Shown here in pieces: positions 11,883 to 20,727 of a stretch of 23,122 nt of DNA. The position numbers were made by a program, and so were the translations under genes. Source of the stretch: a virus; the IMG/VR virus record IMGVR_UViG_3300021376_000370, positions 1 to 23,122 of that record, one strand, 5' to 3'. Below the pieces are notes generated by a model that was not told the origin of the DNA, ran no database searches, and was given only the letters and a program-made list of their open reading frames with translations. Position 1 is the stretch's first letter; each line of letters begins with the position of its first letter.

Positions 11883-14195
11883 ATGGCTCTTAGTGATGAT
11901 GCTAAAGACTTAAAAGGTGTACTTAGAGAAGTTCAAGCGGCAATGGAAGCCGCACGTAAATCTGGATTAGGAATAGCTGATGGTATGTCTGCTAGTAAAG
12001 ATGCTTTAGCAGGACTATTAGGTGCAGCCCAACAATTTACAGAGTATCAAGAAAGTTCAACTGGAGCAAGTTATGAGCAATTAAAAGCTCTTCAAGAAAA
12101 ATTTAAAACAGAAAAGGAAAATCTTTCTATATCCCAACAAGCTCTTATAGCACAAAAAACATTAGCTGAGAAACAAAAATTATCGAATGAAAGTCTTATA
12201 AAATCTCTTAAATTAAAAGAAAAATCAGATGAAATTTCAAATTCAGAAATAGTTGATTTAAAAGAAGCTATTAATAAAAATAAAGAATTAAAACAAACTA
12301 TTGCAGAGCAAGGGATTCAAATGGCCCAAAATGAGTTAATTTTAAAAAATGTTGGTGGGGCAGTCCAACAACTAGAAAGTGATTTAGACAAAGCTGCTAA
12401 AAAAGCTAAAGATATAGAAGGATTTGAAAAAGCTATGGGTGGTTTTGGAAAGGCTATAGATAGTGTAAGAACTCCTTTAGATGGCCTTTTAAACCCCCTT
12501 AATTTAATTAATACAATTATTAGTTTTGTTTTTGGTCAATTTAAAGAAGTAGACGAAGCCGCTGGAAAAACGGCTAAAAGTATGAATATTTCCTACAACG
12601 AAGCTGTAAGAATGAGAGAGGAAATGGCAGCTGCTGCTGATGCTTCAGGAGAGTTAACTTTGAACTCTAAAGCCATGGAAGCTACTCTCGTAAACATAAA
12701 TGCTGCTTTAGGATCTAGTGTTAAATATTCTGATTTAAGTGAGCCACTTAAAAAAGATATTCAATTAATGTCCCAATTAGAAGCAGCAGCTGGGTTAACA
12801 GGAGAACAATCCCAAGCTATAATGAAATATTCTATGGGCACTGGGCAACATGCTAAAGACGTTACTAAAGAATTAATGGCTTCATATAAAGTTCAAGGCC
12901 TTAAATCAGGACTTGTACTAAATGAAAAAGATGCTATGAAAGCCATAGAAAAAACATCTAAAGCTATCCAAATGTCTTATGGTGGTAATGCTAAAGAACT
13001 TGGAAAAGCCTTAGCTGCTGCCAAAGGATTAGGTGTTGAATTAAATAAAGTTGATGATATAGCAGGTAGTTTGTTAGATTTTGAACAATCAATTGAAAAC
13101 GAATTAAGTGCTGAATTATTGTTAGGAAAAGATATAAATCTTGAAAAAGCAAGACAAGCAGCATTAAATGGTGATCTAGCAACAGTAGCAGAAGAAATCA
13201 CTAAACAAGTAGGATCAGCAGCTGAATTTAATAAAATGAACCGCCTCCAGCAAGAAGCAATGGCTAAAGCTATTGGTATGAGTAGAGAAGAATTAGCTGG
13301 TGCTTTAATGGAACAAACAGCACTTAAAAATATAGGTGCTGAATCTATTGCACAAGCCCAAGAACAATATAATTTAGCAGTAAAAGAAGGAAGAGAAAAA
13401 GAATTTTTAAATGAACTTGGTGACGAAGCACTAGGTAAACAACTTGAACAAACCTCAGTAGCTGAAAAAGCCCAATTAGCCCAACAAAAAATGGCAGATG
13501 AAACCATGCCTGCTATAGCTAATACTTTAACAAAAGTATCTGATAATTTTGAAGATATTTTTAAGAAGGTAAAGAGTATTATAGACCGTCTTGGAGGAAT
13601 GAAAACAGTTATGATGATAATAGCAGGTATAATGACTGCTAAAATAGTTAAAGGGATTATGGATTTTACTGGAGGGGCTATGAAAGCATATCAATGGGTG
13701 AAAAAAATGAAACAAGCTGAAGAAGGAGCTGCAAAACTATCCCTTATTAAAGGGGCATGGTCCTCTTCAGGTATTATCCCATTTGTAGGTGCTGGTCTAG
13801 CAATAGCCGCCATTGCTGCAGGAATAGCTCTTATATCTAGTATATCTAATACTGGAGATGATGTTTTATCATCATCTCTTGGAGATAGCGGATATGGAAA
13901 AAGAGTATTGTTTGGTCCTGAAGGTGCTATTAAACTTAACAATAAAGATACTATTGTAGCTGGAACAGATTTATTTGCCGATGATGCTGTTATGGAACCT
14001 GGAAAAGCTACCCAATCCGCTAATAAGGGAGAAATTAAAATTAAATCTGAAGGTGGTGGAGGACAAGACATGTCAGCAATGGTATCAGCAATAACATCCT
14101 TAGCAAATAGACCTATCAATAATTATATGGATGGTGAAAAAGTAGGAGAAGCTTCATTCTTAAAAATGAAAAACAGAAATTATCAAATAATGTAA
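11883..14195 (+). CDS. Tail tape measure protein
   Basis: 770 aa. Almost entirely helical and Ala/Lys/Glu-rich, with coiled-coil character at ~60-190 and a long amphipathic middle. Hydrophobic stretches lie at ~570-595 (MKTVMMIIAGIMTAKIVKGI) and ~628-656 (IIPFVGAGLAIAAIAAGIAL), as usual in tape measure proteins, which may insert in the host membrane on ejection. Residues ~675-698 read VLFGPEGAIKLNNKDTIVAG, a C-terminal element I know from tape measure proteins of Bacteroidetes-type phages. It fills the tube lumen and fixes tail length; by the usual ~0.15 nm per residue the tail would be near 115 nm. It corresponds functionally to T4 gp29 (590 aa). It directly follows the probable chaperone ORF. 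No lytic domain is seen in it. Confidence 0.85.
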   Translation: MALSDDAKDLKGVLREVQAAMEAARKSGLGIADGMSASKDALAGLLGAAQQFTEYQESSTGASYEQLKALQEKFKTEKENLSISQQALIAQKTLAEKQKLSNESLIKSLKLKEKSDEISNSEIVDLKEAINKNKELKQTIAEQGIQMAQNELILKNVGGAVQQLESDLDKAAKKAKDIEGFEKAMGGFGKAIDSVRTPLDGLLNPLNLINTIISFVFGQFKEVDEAAGKTAKSMNISYNEAVRMREEMAAAADASGELTLNSKAMEATLVNINAALGSSVKYSDLSEPLKKDIQLMSQLEAAAGLTGEQSQAIMKYSMGTGQHAKDVTKELMASYKVQGLKSGLVLNEKDAMKAIEKTSKAIQMSYGGNAKELGKALAAAKGLGVELNKVDDIAGSLLDFEQSIENELSAELLLGKDINLEKARQAALNGDLATVAEEITKQVGSAAEFNKMNRLQQEAMAKAIGMSREELAGALMEQTALKNIGAESIAQAQEQYNLAVKEGREKEFLNELGDEALGKQLEQTSVAEKAQLAQQKMADETMPAIANTLTKVSDNFEDIFKKVKSIIDRLGGMKTVMMIIAGIMTAKIVKGIMDFTGGAMKAYQWVKKMKQAEEGAAKLSLIKGAWSSSGIIPFVGAGLAIAAIAAGIALISSISNTGDDVLSSSLGDSGYGKRVLFGPEGAIKLNNKDTIVAGTDLFADDAVMEPGKATQSANKGEIKIKSEGGGGQDMSAMVSAITSLANRPINNYMDGEKVGEASFLKMKNRNYQIM

Positions 14196-14201
14196 TGTTC
14201 A

Positions 14202-14217
14202 ATATGTATAACAAAAA
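14202..14217 (+). promoter_or_regulatory. Promoter-like motif ATATGTATAACAAAAA
   Basis: One internal change (T to G) relative to the consensus. It starts 27 bases before the ATG at 14229 and probably drives the baseplate genes that follow, which have no further good copies between them. Confidence 0.45.
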
Positions 14218-14228
14218 ATTAATTAACT

Positions 14229-14477
14229 ATGGGACTATTAGACAAATTAACAACAGAAGGTTCACAATTAAACCAATTTAGCGGGCAAACCCCTCCACTA
14301 TCAAATACAGATGTGCAAGGATCTACTTTACATGATCAATATTCTATTAATGGTACTCCAAACATGACAGGATTTCCAACCCCTTCACAATTAGATTTAG
14401 ATGGAATAATACCCCCAATTTCAACAGTGCCTGGATCTTCACAACAATTGCCTTACTTGAATAATCTCCCAGAATAA
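14229..14477 (+). CDS. Small Pro/Ser/Thr-rich protein (82 aa), unknown function
   Basis: It begins MGLLDKLTTEGSQLN, has a central STLHDQYSINGTPNMTGFP and then PSQLDLDGIIPP. I recall small proteins with the YSINGTPN and LDLDG elements from uncultured phage tail regions, without function. The sequence is mostly extended and disordered-looking, as if it were a baseplate glue peptide. It is first in the baseplate gene run and 9 bases from the next gene, whose product begins with a similar MGLLIRL. Confidence 0.65.
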   Translation: MGLLDKLTTEGSQLNQFSGQTPPLSNTDVQGSTLHDQYSINGTPNMTGFPTPSQLDLDGIIPPISTVPGSSQQLPYLNNLPE

Positions 14478-14486
14478 ACTATTTAG

Positions 14487-16436
14487 ATGGGCCTTTTAAT
14501 AAGATTAAAATCTCCAATTAATGAGGGAGGTACTGCTCTAAAATCTCTTAAATACGGCCATGATAGACCAGGTGGAGGAGATAGTGGACAGCCTTACATT
14601 ATAAGTTCAATTGATCAACCTTCTTCAATATCTGATGAAGATACAATTTTACGAGGTGGTTTAAAGGCACCTTCTTCTGCACTTGAAGACGTTTCGCGTT
14701 TAACTCAATATTTTTTTGATAGTAAAAATCCTGATGGGTTACTTTTTATTGAAAAACAAAATATATTATCTAGAATATCACCAAAAACAGAAGCTTTTAA
14801 TGGAATTTATACTCCTTCTGTAACATTAGGACAAGCTGGTGTTGGATATTTAGGAACCCATTTTCTTAATTCAATTTTATCTTACCAAACGGTAGCTTAT
14901 TCAAATAATGCCAATAATAATAGGCTTATACAATTAAAAGAAGAGTTAGATTCAAATTATGAAGAGAATAATAATAATCCAATTTTACGTTCATATGATG
15001 GTGGTCCTGGTTCTAATCAAGGTATTGGAGAAACACAAATAAAATTTGCTACTAAAAATAATTCGTTAATTCCATTAAAAACCACAGATGGATTATCATA
15101 TCCCCAAATAAATTATACTAGACCAATAGAATATAATCTTAAGAACATATTTGGTAAAAAAGAGTCTAAATTTTATAAAGATAGTACCAATGGAAGTAAT
15201 AGTGTATCTTTAAAACATATTAATAAGAATAATACATCAGAAAATGATTTATTTGGAAAAGATAATTATATAGAAGGCAATAATGGTATTTCACCAGATA
15301 ATAGATTAGGAATCACTACAAATTCACCAAATCCATCTAAAGGAAGTACTGATTCATCTAAATTTTTAACAAATACTAAGAGCAAAGAAGAATCTAAAAT
15401 TAATTTATCTAGTACAACTAGTGATGATTTTAGAAAGACCCTCTTCTCAGATTATTCTAAAACATTTTTAGGTGCTCCTTATGATTCTAAGAACAATATA
15501 GAAACTCTATTTAATTTAGGAAACCCAGGGCAACAAGGGGATTTATCTGATTATAAAAAAGGAAAACATAACGGGCAACCATTAGATAAAGTAAATGCAT
15601 CCTATATATATAAATCAGATACACCCTCTACATCATCAGAATATGATGATTTAATTCCTTTTGTTATAGGAATATTAAATAATGAAGGTGAAAAAAAAAA
15701 TGTAAAATATATGCATTTTAGGGCATTTATTAAAAAAATGTCTGATTCATATAAAGCTGATTGGAAATCAATAGAATATATGGGAAGGGCTGAAAATTTT
15801 TATAGATATAAAGGATTTGATAGAGATATGTCTATTGGTTTTACTGTAGTTGCTCAATCTGTTAAAGAACAAAATTCTATGTATGACAAATTGAATTTCT
15901 TAGCTTCATCCCTAGCCCCAGAATATCTAATTAACGGGTATATGGCTGGGAATATAGCCTATTTAACTATAGGAGATTATATAGTAGACCAACCAGGAAT
16001 TATAACCAGTTTAGGATTTGATATTCCAGATGATTCTCCTTGGGAAACAGGAAGAGAGAGAGATGGAAGCCTATACAAGGATCCCCAATCTCCTAAACGT
16101 TTACCCCATATGATAGATGTTGATCTTAAATTTATTCCTATTCATACATTTAGACCACAGAAATTATATTTTGAAAATACTAATAAAAAAGTAGATGATG
16201 AAAATAATGATCTCCCAGATTTAGGAATACAAAAATATATTAATCCAAGTAGAAAAGTTCCAGAGAATATAAGTTATACTAAAGAAGGAAAAACATTATT
16301 TTCATATACTCCGCCTGCATCTACCTCACCAACTTCTGAAACATCACCCTCATCAACTCAACCTTTAGGCTCAATTTCTGAAGAAGAACTAGCATTCATA
16401 CAATCCGCAGCAGATTTATATATTAGGGGAAATTAA
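14487..16436 (+). CDS. Large baseplate protein, possible tube-initiator (gp48/gp54-like) role
   Basis: 649 aa. The first ~380 residues are Asn/Ser/Gly-rich and poorly structured. Residues ~387-565 are the conserved part: PFVIGILNNEG, MHFRAFIKKMSDSYKADWKS, EYMGRAENFYRYKGFDRDMS, IGFTVVAQSVKEQNSMYDKL, then an IGDYIVDQPGIITSLGFDIP stretch and LPHMIDVDLKFIPIHTF. Alternating beta strands, a helix after the Y.GR.E element and the final strand resemble tail-tube-like domains found in baseplate proteins that start tube assembly. That link is by pattern only. The C-terminal ~50 residues are Ser/Thr/Pro-rich. It starts 9 bases after the previous gene and ends 4 bases before the gp53-like gene, so one transcript is likely. 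Confidence 0.65.
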   Translation: MGLLIRLKSPINEGGTALKSLKYGHDRPGGGDSGQPYIISSIDQPSSISDEDTILRGGLKAPSSALEDVSRLTQYFFDSKNPDGLLFIEKQNILSRISPKTEAFNGIYTPSVTLGQAGVGYLGTHFLNSILSYQTVAYSNNANNNRLIQLKEELDSNYEENNNNPILRSYDGGPGSNQGIGETQIKFATKNNSLIPLKTTDGLSYPQINYTRPIEYNLKNIFGKKESKFYKDSTNGSNSVSLKHINKNNTSENDLFGKDNYIEGNNGISPDNRLGITTNSPNPSKGSTDSSKFLTNTKSKEESKINLSSTTSDDFRKTLFSDYSKTFLGAPYDSKNNIETLFNLGNPGQQGDLSDYKKGKHNGQPLDKVNASYIYKSDTPSTSSEYDDLIPFVIGILNNEGEKKNVKYMHFRAFIKKMSDSYKADWKSIEYMGRAENFYRYKGFDRDMSIGFTVVAQSVKEQNSMYDKLNFLASSLAPEYLINGYMAGNIAYLTIGDYIVDQPGIITSLGFDIPDDSPWETGRERDGSLYKDPQSPKRLPHMIDVDLKFIPIHTFRPQKLYFENTNKKVDDENNDLPDLGIQKYINPSRKVPENISYTKEGKTLFSYTPPASTSPTSETSPSSTQPLGSISEEELAFIQSAADLYIRGN

Positions 16437-16440
16437 TGTT

Positions 16441-16758
16441 ATGAGCAGATATTCACAAATACCAACAACAAAAATACAATTAGAGAATTCTTCTCCTATT
16501 GTATATAAAAAAGTAAGATATCCTTCAATTTCCCTTGATTTTTCAGATATTTATGTATATATTGCCCAAGGTGATAGATATGATACTTTAGCTCAAATTT
16601 ATTATGGAGATTCTAGTTTATGGTGGATTATTAGTTTATCTAATCCTTCTCAAGGGGCTATTTCATTGATCCCTGAACTTGGGTCTCAAATAAGAATTCC
16701 ATCACCTAACAGAATATCAAATATATTAGCTGAATATAATATATTAAATAATAATTAA
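16441..16758 (+). CDS. gp53: Baseplate wedge protein, gp53-like with LysM-type fold
   Basis: 105 aa. The core YIAQGDRYDTLAQIYYGDSS, followed by LWWIISLSNP and ending with QIRIPSPNRI, is the LysM-like pattern (D....A...Y.......I...N) of gp53-type baseplate proteins and of the small LysM proteins next to hubs in other contractile systems. In T4, gp53 (196 aa) helps join wedges around the hub. Here only the LysM-like part plus an N-terminal arm remains. It lies 4 bases after the large baseplate gene and 8 bases before the hub gene. The LysM-type fold is clear, and the exact equivalence to gp53 rests on context. Confidence 0.8.
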   Translation: MSRYSQIPTTKIQLENSSPIVYKKVRYPSISLDFSDIYVYIAQGDRYDTLAQIYYGDSSLWWIISLSNPSQGAISLIPELGSQIRIPSPNRISNILAEYNILNNN

Positions 16759-16766
16759 ATAAAGTT

Positions 16767-19700
16767 ATGAAGAGTAATATAATAGGAGAACCTTTAGAGG
16801 ATTATGTAATAGATCAAATAAAAGCTCGGCAATCTCTTCATGGGAGTGGAGTAGATAAATTTAGAACATTTACTCAAATAAATGTTTTGAATTCTCCAAC
16901 AGCATGGATGAAACTAGCTTCATCCGTTAAAATTACCAAACAACAACGCCTTAAAGAAATAGGTATTGAGGACGATCTTACTGGACTTTTACTAGCTAAA
17001 AAATTCATTTTAAGCAGTGGAGTGTCTGTATTAGATAACAGTAATAATCTTATAAATAGAGGAGGATTTAATCCTTTAAGCGCCGACAATGATTCATCAT
17101 ATACATATGGCCCATATGGGTATGTTCCTATGCCTGGGTTAATATCCGCAGATATTAAAACATTAAATAGAGGTTCAATTAAAAAAGCCACAGTAAAATT
17201 AATTGCCCAAGATACTGCACAACTACAAATTATAGATTTATTATATCTAAGATTAGGATATACTGTTTTATTAGAGTGGGGTAATTCTTTTTATACTAAA
17301 AACGGAATAGATAAACATATTATTCGCGATACTGTTTTAGAAAAATATTTTTATAGTAATACGGATTTTCGAGAAACAAATAGTAAAATTGAAGAAGAAA
17401 GAGATTTTCATAAAGGAAATTACGATGGGTTTTTAGCAAAAGTATCTAATTTTTCTTGGAGTGTAAATAATGATGGTTCATATGATATTGAATTAACCCT
17501 AATTAGTTTAGGAGATGTTGTTGAATCCCTTAAAACCAATCTATCCCCAGATAATGAAACAGTTAAATTTATTAAAGGTACTAAACCTTATGAAATTGTG
17601 ACTATTGAACCACAAGAGAAAAATGATGAAGAAGCAGAAGCTCCAACAGAACCTAATCAAGCCTCTAGTGTAATCAATTCTATGCTTTATATATGGAAAT
17701 GGATAGATGAAGTGAATAAAGGAGTAATAAAGGATCCCACTTATTATGGTGTTAATATCTATGAAACTTTTTATGGTTATAACATGGCTAATAGATTAAG
17801 GGATAGCCTAAATGATGATATAATTACCTATGGTACACATCAATTTTCATATCTTTTTATAGGAGAAATTACTTTATATTGGGGAACAGAACAAGGAAGT
17901 ACGGGAGCTGGTAAAAAATTCCGCAACCCAAACCCCAAAGATCTTGAAGATTGGGAAAACATAAACTCATCTATCTTTGATTTATCATATGATGGAATTT
18001 CATGGGGGACATATGTAACATATAGGGGGCAACATGGGGCTTATACAACTGAAACTAGTTTATATCCTGACCAGTTAAACGGGGGTTACATCACAATGTA
18101 TAGATATGAGATAAAGGACTATTCCCTCCCTTATAATGATTCCCCCCAGGTATTAAAACATTATGAAAATGAAATATATAAATGGGGAAAAAAACTTTTT
18201 AATAATGGAGGAGGGTTTGCAGAAGATATGTCTAAGGGTAATCCAAATTATTTGGCAAATTCTTCAATACTTACAACACAAGTTGATAAAACATTTTTAA
18301 CAGATTCAGATGATGAGAAAGAAAAAAATGATGGTGTAAATGTTGTAAGTGATGGAAGATTTGATGATGGAGCGGGGTTTTTTTACAATACCAAAGGACC
18401 AAAATCAAAAGATAAATATGATAATCCCCACTACTATAATTTATATAGTAGCGTTATATACCCAAATGGTGAAGAAAAAAAAATCTTCCTAAATATTCCA
18501 CATGACTGGTTAATAGGTGGTAAAGTAAAGCCTGATGGGTTTTTAGAAGCAATAATATATAATACACAGACTATTTCCAAAAACTCCTCTGAAAGAGGCC
18601 CCATTACAAATTACATTAAAGAAAAAAAAGGAAAGGATTTTGGTCCACAGATACTTTCAAATCCATTAAAAGATGCTGAACCCCAAGATGCTATTAAAAT
18701 AATATCTAAAAATCCTGCATATTATTTAAGATTTGGATTTTTACTTAAATTTATCCGAGAAAATATTTTACCTAAAATTAAATTAGGGAAAAATAATAAC
18801 CCTCCTATATTCGATATTAAATTTGATTCTGTGAAGGATATAATGTTTTCTGTTGAAGATCATATTTCATTGGATCCTAAAGTATGTATCATTAGAAACG
18901 ATAAATTTCTAACCAATTCTAGTGGAACCTCGATCAAAGCATTTGAGGGAGGTTGTTTGATTTTTAAAGTAGCAGACAACCCATACTCTAGCTCAGACCC
19001 TAATCACCCAAAAGTAAATAAAGATTTTGCTGGATATATAATGAACATTTATTTAAATTTTGATTTTATAGAGGAAAGTTTAGCAGAAGATGAAAGAGGA
19101 GATGTAAATTTATTTCAATTTCTTAGCAACATATGTAATGGGATAAATAGGGCTCTAGGTGGAATTAACAATTTAGAACCAATATTAGATGAAGATACTA
19201 ATTCTTTACGAATTATAGATACTACTCCAATACCTGGAACCCATAGAGATTTCAACCCAAAAGACTATAGTCTTATATTAACAGGATATAGTAATAAAAA
19301 AAATATATATGAATCAAATTTTATTAGAAAAGTAGATTTAAAAACAGCAATAACACCAGAATTTGCAACTATGATTACTGTTGGAGCAACTGCAGGGGGT
19401 TATATAAAAGGAACAGATGCAACAGCATTTTCAAAATGGAATGATGGCTTAGTAGACCCATATAAACCAAAATTAGTTGTTACAAAATCAACATCATCTA
19501 AAACAGAGAAGAATGAGGAGGAAGAAGCAGAATCAAACTGGAAAGACAAATTTGAAGAATTAAGAGATGATCAAAAAATACAAAGATTTGGGTATATTCA
19601 AATTGTAGAAGAAAGTGGGGAAGATCCATTTTTTGAATTAAAGGATAGTATTATTAAAGAAAACATTACTATTGGAACAGAATATTATAAACATTATGTA

Positions 19701-20705
19701 GCTAAAACCTCTAATAAAGAAAACAATGGTGGAGGTACTATTGGATTCATTCCATTTAAATTAAGCATTACTATGGATGGCTTATCTGGAATAAAGATAT
19801 ATAATAAACTTAATGTCGATACTAGTTTTTTACCTCAATCATATGGAAATAATTTAGATTTAATAGTAACGGGAGTATCCCATAGAATCCAAAACCAGGA
19901 TTGGGAAACAAGTATTGAAACCACTGTAATTCCAAAATCATCCCCAAATAAATCTAGCCGGGTTAGAATATCTAGCGTTGTTAGCAATGAATCCCCAAGT
20001 AACCCAAATATCGGAGGTGGAGGAGGGGCATCCACTCCAACTATAACTAGTACAGAATGCCTTATTCCTGGTGGAGGTGGATATAAATGGAAACAAACAT
20101 CCTTAGAAACAAGATTTGGCATTCCTATTAAATATTATTCTGATGGAACTGCTCCATTAAAAAAACCTATTGAAAAGAAACGAGCTTGGTTTTACCTATG
20201 TCCAAAATGGGGAGCTGCAAATTTAGAAGAAATACAATTTCCTTGGAATGACAAAGGAACTAAAAAATTTCGAAAACTTAGAGTATATAAAGACTATGCT
20301 GCTAAACTTAAACCCCTATTAGCCCCAGGATCAACAATAGATACCGAAGGATGGAAATATATTACCCAATTCCCAGAATCTTTAGCCTCTCGTAATTCTT
20401 CCACATCAACTAGATTATCAAACCATGCTTTTGGTCTTGCTATAGATTTCAATTATAACATAGATGGATTTGACATTGGAGAAAAAATTGATCCAAATAC
20501 AATGCAATATAAGCCAACAACAACCTCTAGTTTAAAACTAATATCATCCCATCCAAAGAGAAATATTGTAGAAGGATTTATAGAATATGTTGCTAAACCT
20601 ATGGGGATAGCTGGAATTGGGTGGTTATGGAGAAACGATGCAATGCATTTTTCTATCTATGAAGGAACTTCTACTTATAACCAAACCACAGGTAAATGGA
20701 GTTAA
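16767..20705 (+). CDS. Baseplate hub protein with C-terminal M15 zinc peptidase (tail-associated lysin)
   Basis: 1312 aa. Residues ~100-260 include YVPMPGLISADIKTLNRGSI, LYLRLGYTVLLEWGNSFY and GNYDGFLAKVSNFSWSVNND, a hub region I recall from uncultured phages. An acidic spacer lies at ~280-296. The central part (~600-900) includes PEFATMITVGATAGGYIKGT, then a second acidic spacer (~908-930) and a final barrel ending VTGVSHRIQNQDWETSIETT. Gly-rich linkers at ~1082 and ~1101 lead to the peptidase (~1105-1312). It has SNHAFGLAIDFN with H1220 and D1227, and DAMHFS with D1291 and H1294, the metal-binding pattern of family M15 (VanY/CwlK/Ply500 type) peptidoglycan peptidases. The protein thus probably combines T4 gp27-type hub and cell-wall-opening functions, with peptide cross-bridge cleavage instead of the lysozyme of T4 gp5. 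The ATG at 16767 follows AATAAAGTT. Confidence 0.85.
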   Translation: MKSNIIGEPLEDYVIDQIKARQSLHGSGVDKFRTFTQINVLNSPTAWMKLASSVKITKQQRLKEIGIEDDLTGLLLAKKFILSSGVSVLDNSNNLINRGGFNPLSADNDSSYTYGPYGYVPMPGLISADIKTLNRGSIKKATVKLIAQDTAQLQIIDLLYLRLGYTVLLEWGNSFYTKNGIDKHIIRDTVLEKYFYSNTDFRETNSKIEEERDFHKGNYDGFLAKVSNFSWSVNNDGSYDIELTLISLGDVVESLKTNLSPDNETVKFIKGTKPYEIVTIEPQEKNDEEAEAPTEPNQASSVINSMLYIWKWIDEVNKGVIKDPTYYGVNIYETFYGYNMANRLRDSLNDDIITYGTHQFSYLFIGEITLYWGTEQGSTGAGKKFRNPNPKDLEDWENINSSIFDLSYDGISWGTYVTYRGQHGAYTTETSLYPDQLNGGYITMYRYEIKDYSLPYNDSPQVLKHYENEIYKWGKKLFNNGGGFAEDMSKGNPNYLANSSILTTQVDKTFLTDSDDEKEKNDGVNVVSDGRFDDGAGFFYNTKGPKSKDKYDNPHYYNLYSSVIYPNGEEKKIFLNIPHDWLIGGKVKPDGFLEAIIYNTQTISKNSSERGPITNYIKEKKGKDFGPQILSNPLKDAEPQDAIKIISKNPAYYLRFGFLLKFIRENILPKIKLGKNNNPPIFDIKFDSVKDIMFSVEDHISLDPKVCIIRNDKFLTNSSGTSIKAFEGGCLIFKVADNPYSSSDPNHPKVNKDFAGYIMNIYLNFDFIEESLAEDERGDVNLFQFLSNICNGINRALGGINNLEPILDEDTNSLRIIDTTPIPGTHRDFNPKDYSLILTGYSNKKNIYESNFIRKVDLKTAITPEFATMITVGATAGGYIKGTDATAFSKWNDGLVDPYKPKLVVTKSTSSKTEKNEEEEAESNWKDKFEELRDDQKIQRFGYIQIVEESGEDPFFELKDSIIKENITIGTEYYKHYVAKTSNKENNGGGTIGFIPFKLSITMDGLSGIKIYNKLNVDTSFLPQSYGNNLDLIVTGVSHRIQNQDWETSIETTVIPKSSPNKSSRVRISSVVSNESPSNPNIGGGGGASTPTITSTECLIPGGGGYKWKQTSLETRFGIPIKYYSDGTAPLKKPIEKKRAWFYLCPKWGAANLEEIQFPWNDKGTKKFRKLRVYKDYAAKLKPLLAPGSTIDTEGWKYITQFPESLASRNSSTSTRLSNHAFGLAIDFNYNIDGFDIGEKIDPNTMQYKPTTTSSLKLISSHPKRNIVEGFIEYVAKPMGIAGIGWLWRNDAMHFSIYEGTSTYNQTTGKWS

Positions 20706-20727
20706 CATATATTAAATAATAGTAATA

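Noticed and set aside
12977-13507. Long minus-strand open frame (176 aa) inside the tape measure gene
   Set aside because: Its composition (Ser, Ala, Cys, Phe-rich) is the mirror of the Ala/Glu/Lys coding strand, it has no recognisable domain, and the + frame is clearly coding. The same holds for the minus-strand frames in the sheath, hub and fibre genes.
20080-20705. Bacterial VanY-type peptidase gene as evidence for host chromosome
   Set aside because: The M15 domain is in frame with and fused to a phage hub protein and flanked by baseplate genes, so it belongs to the virion.
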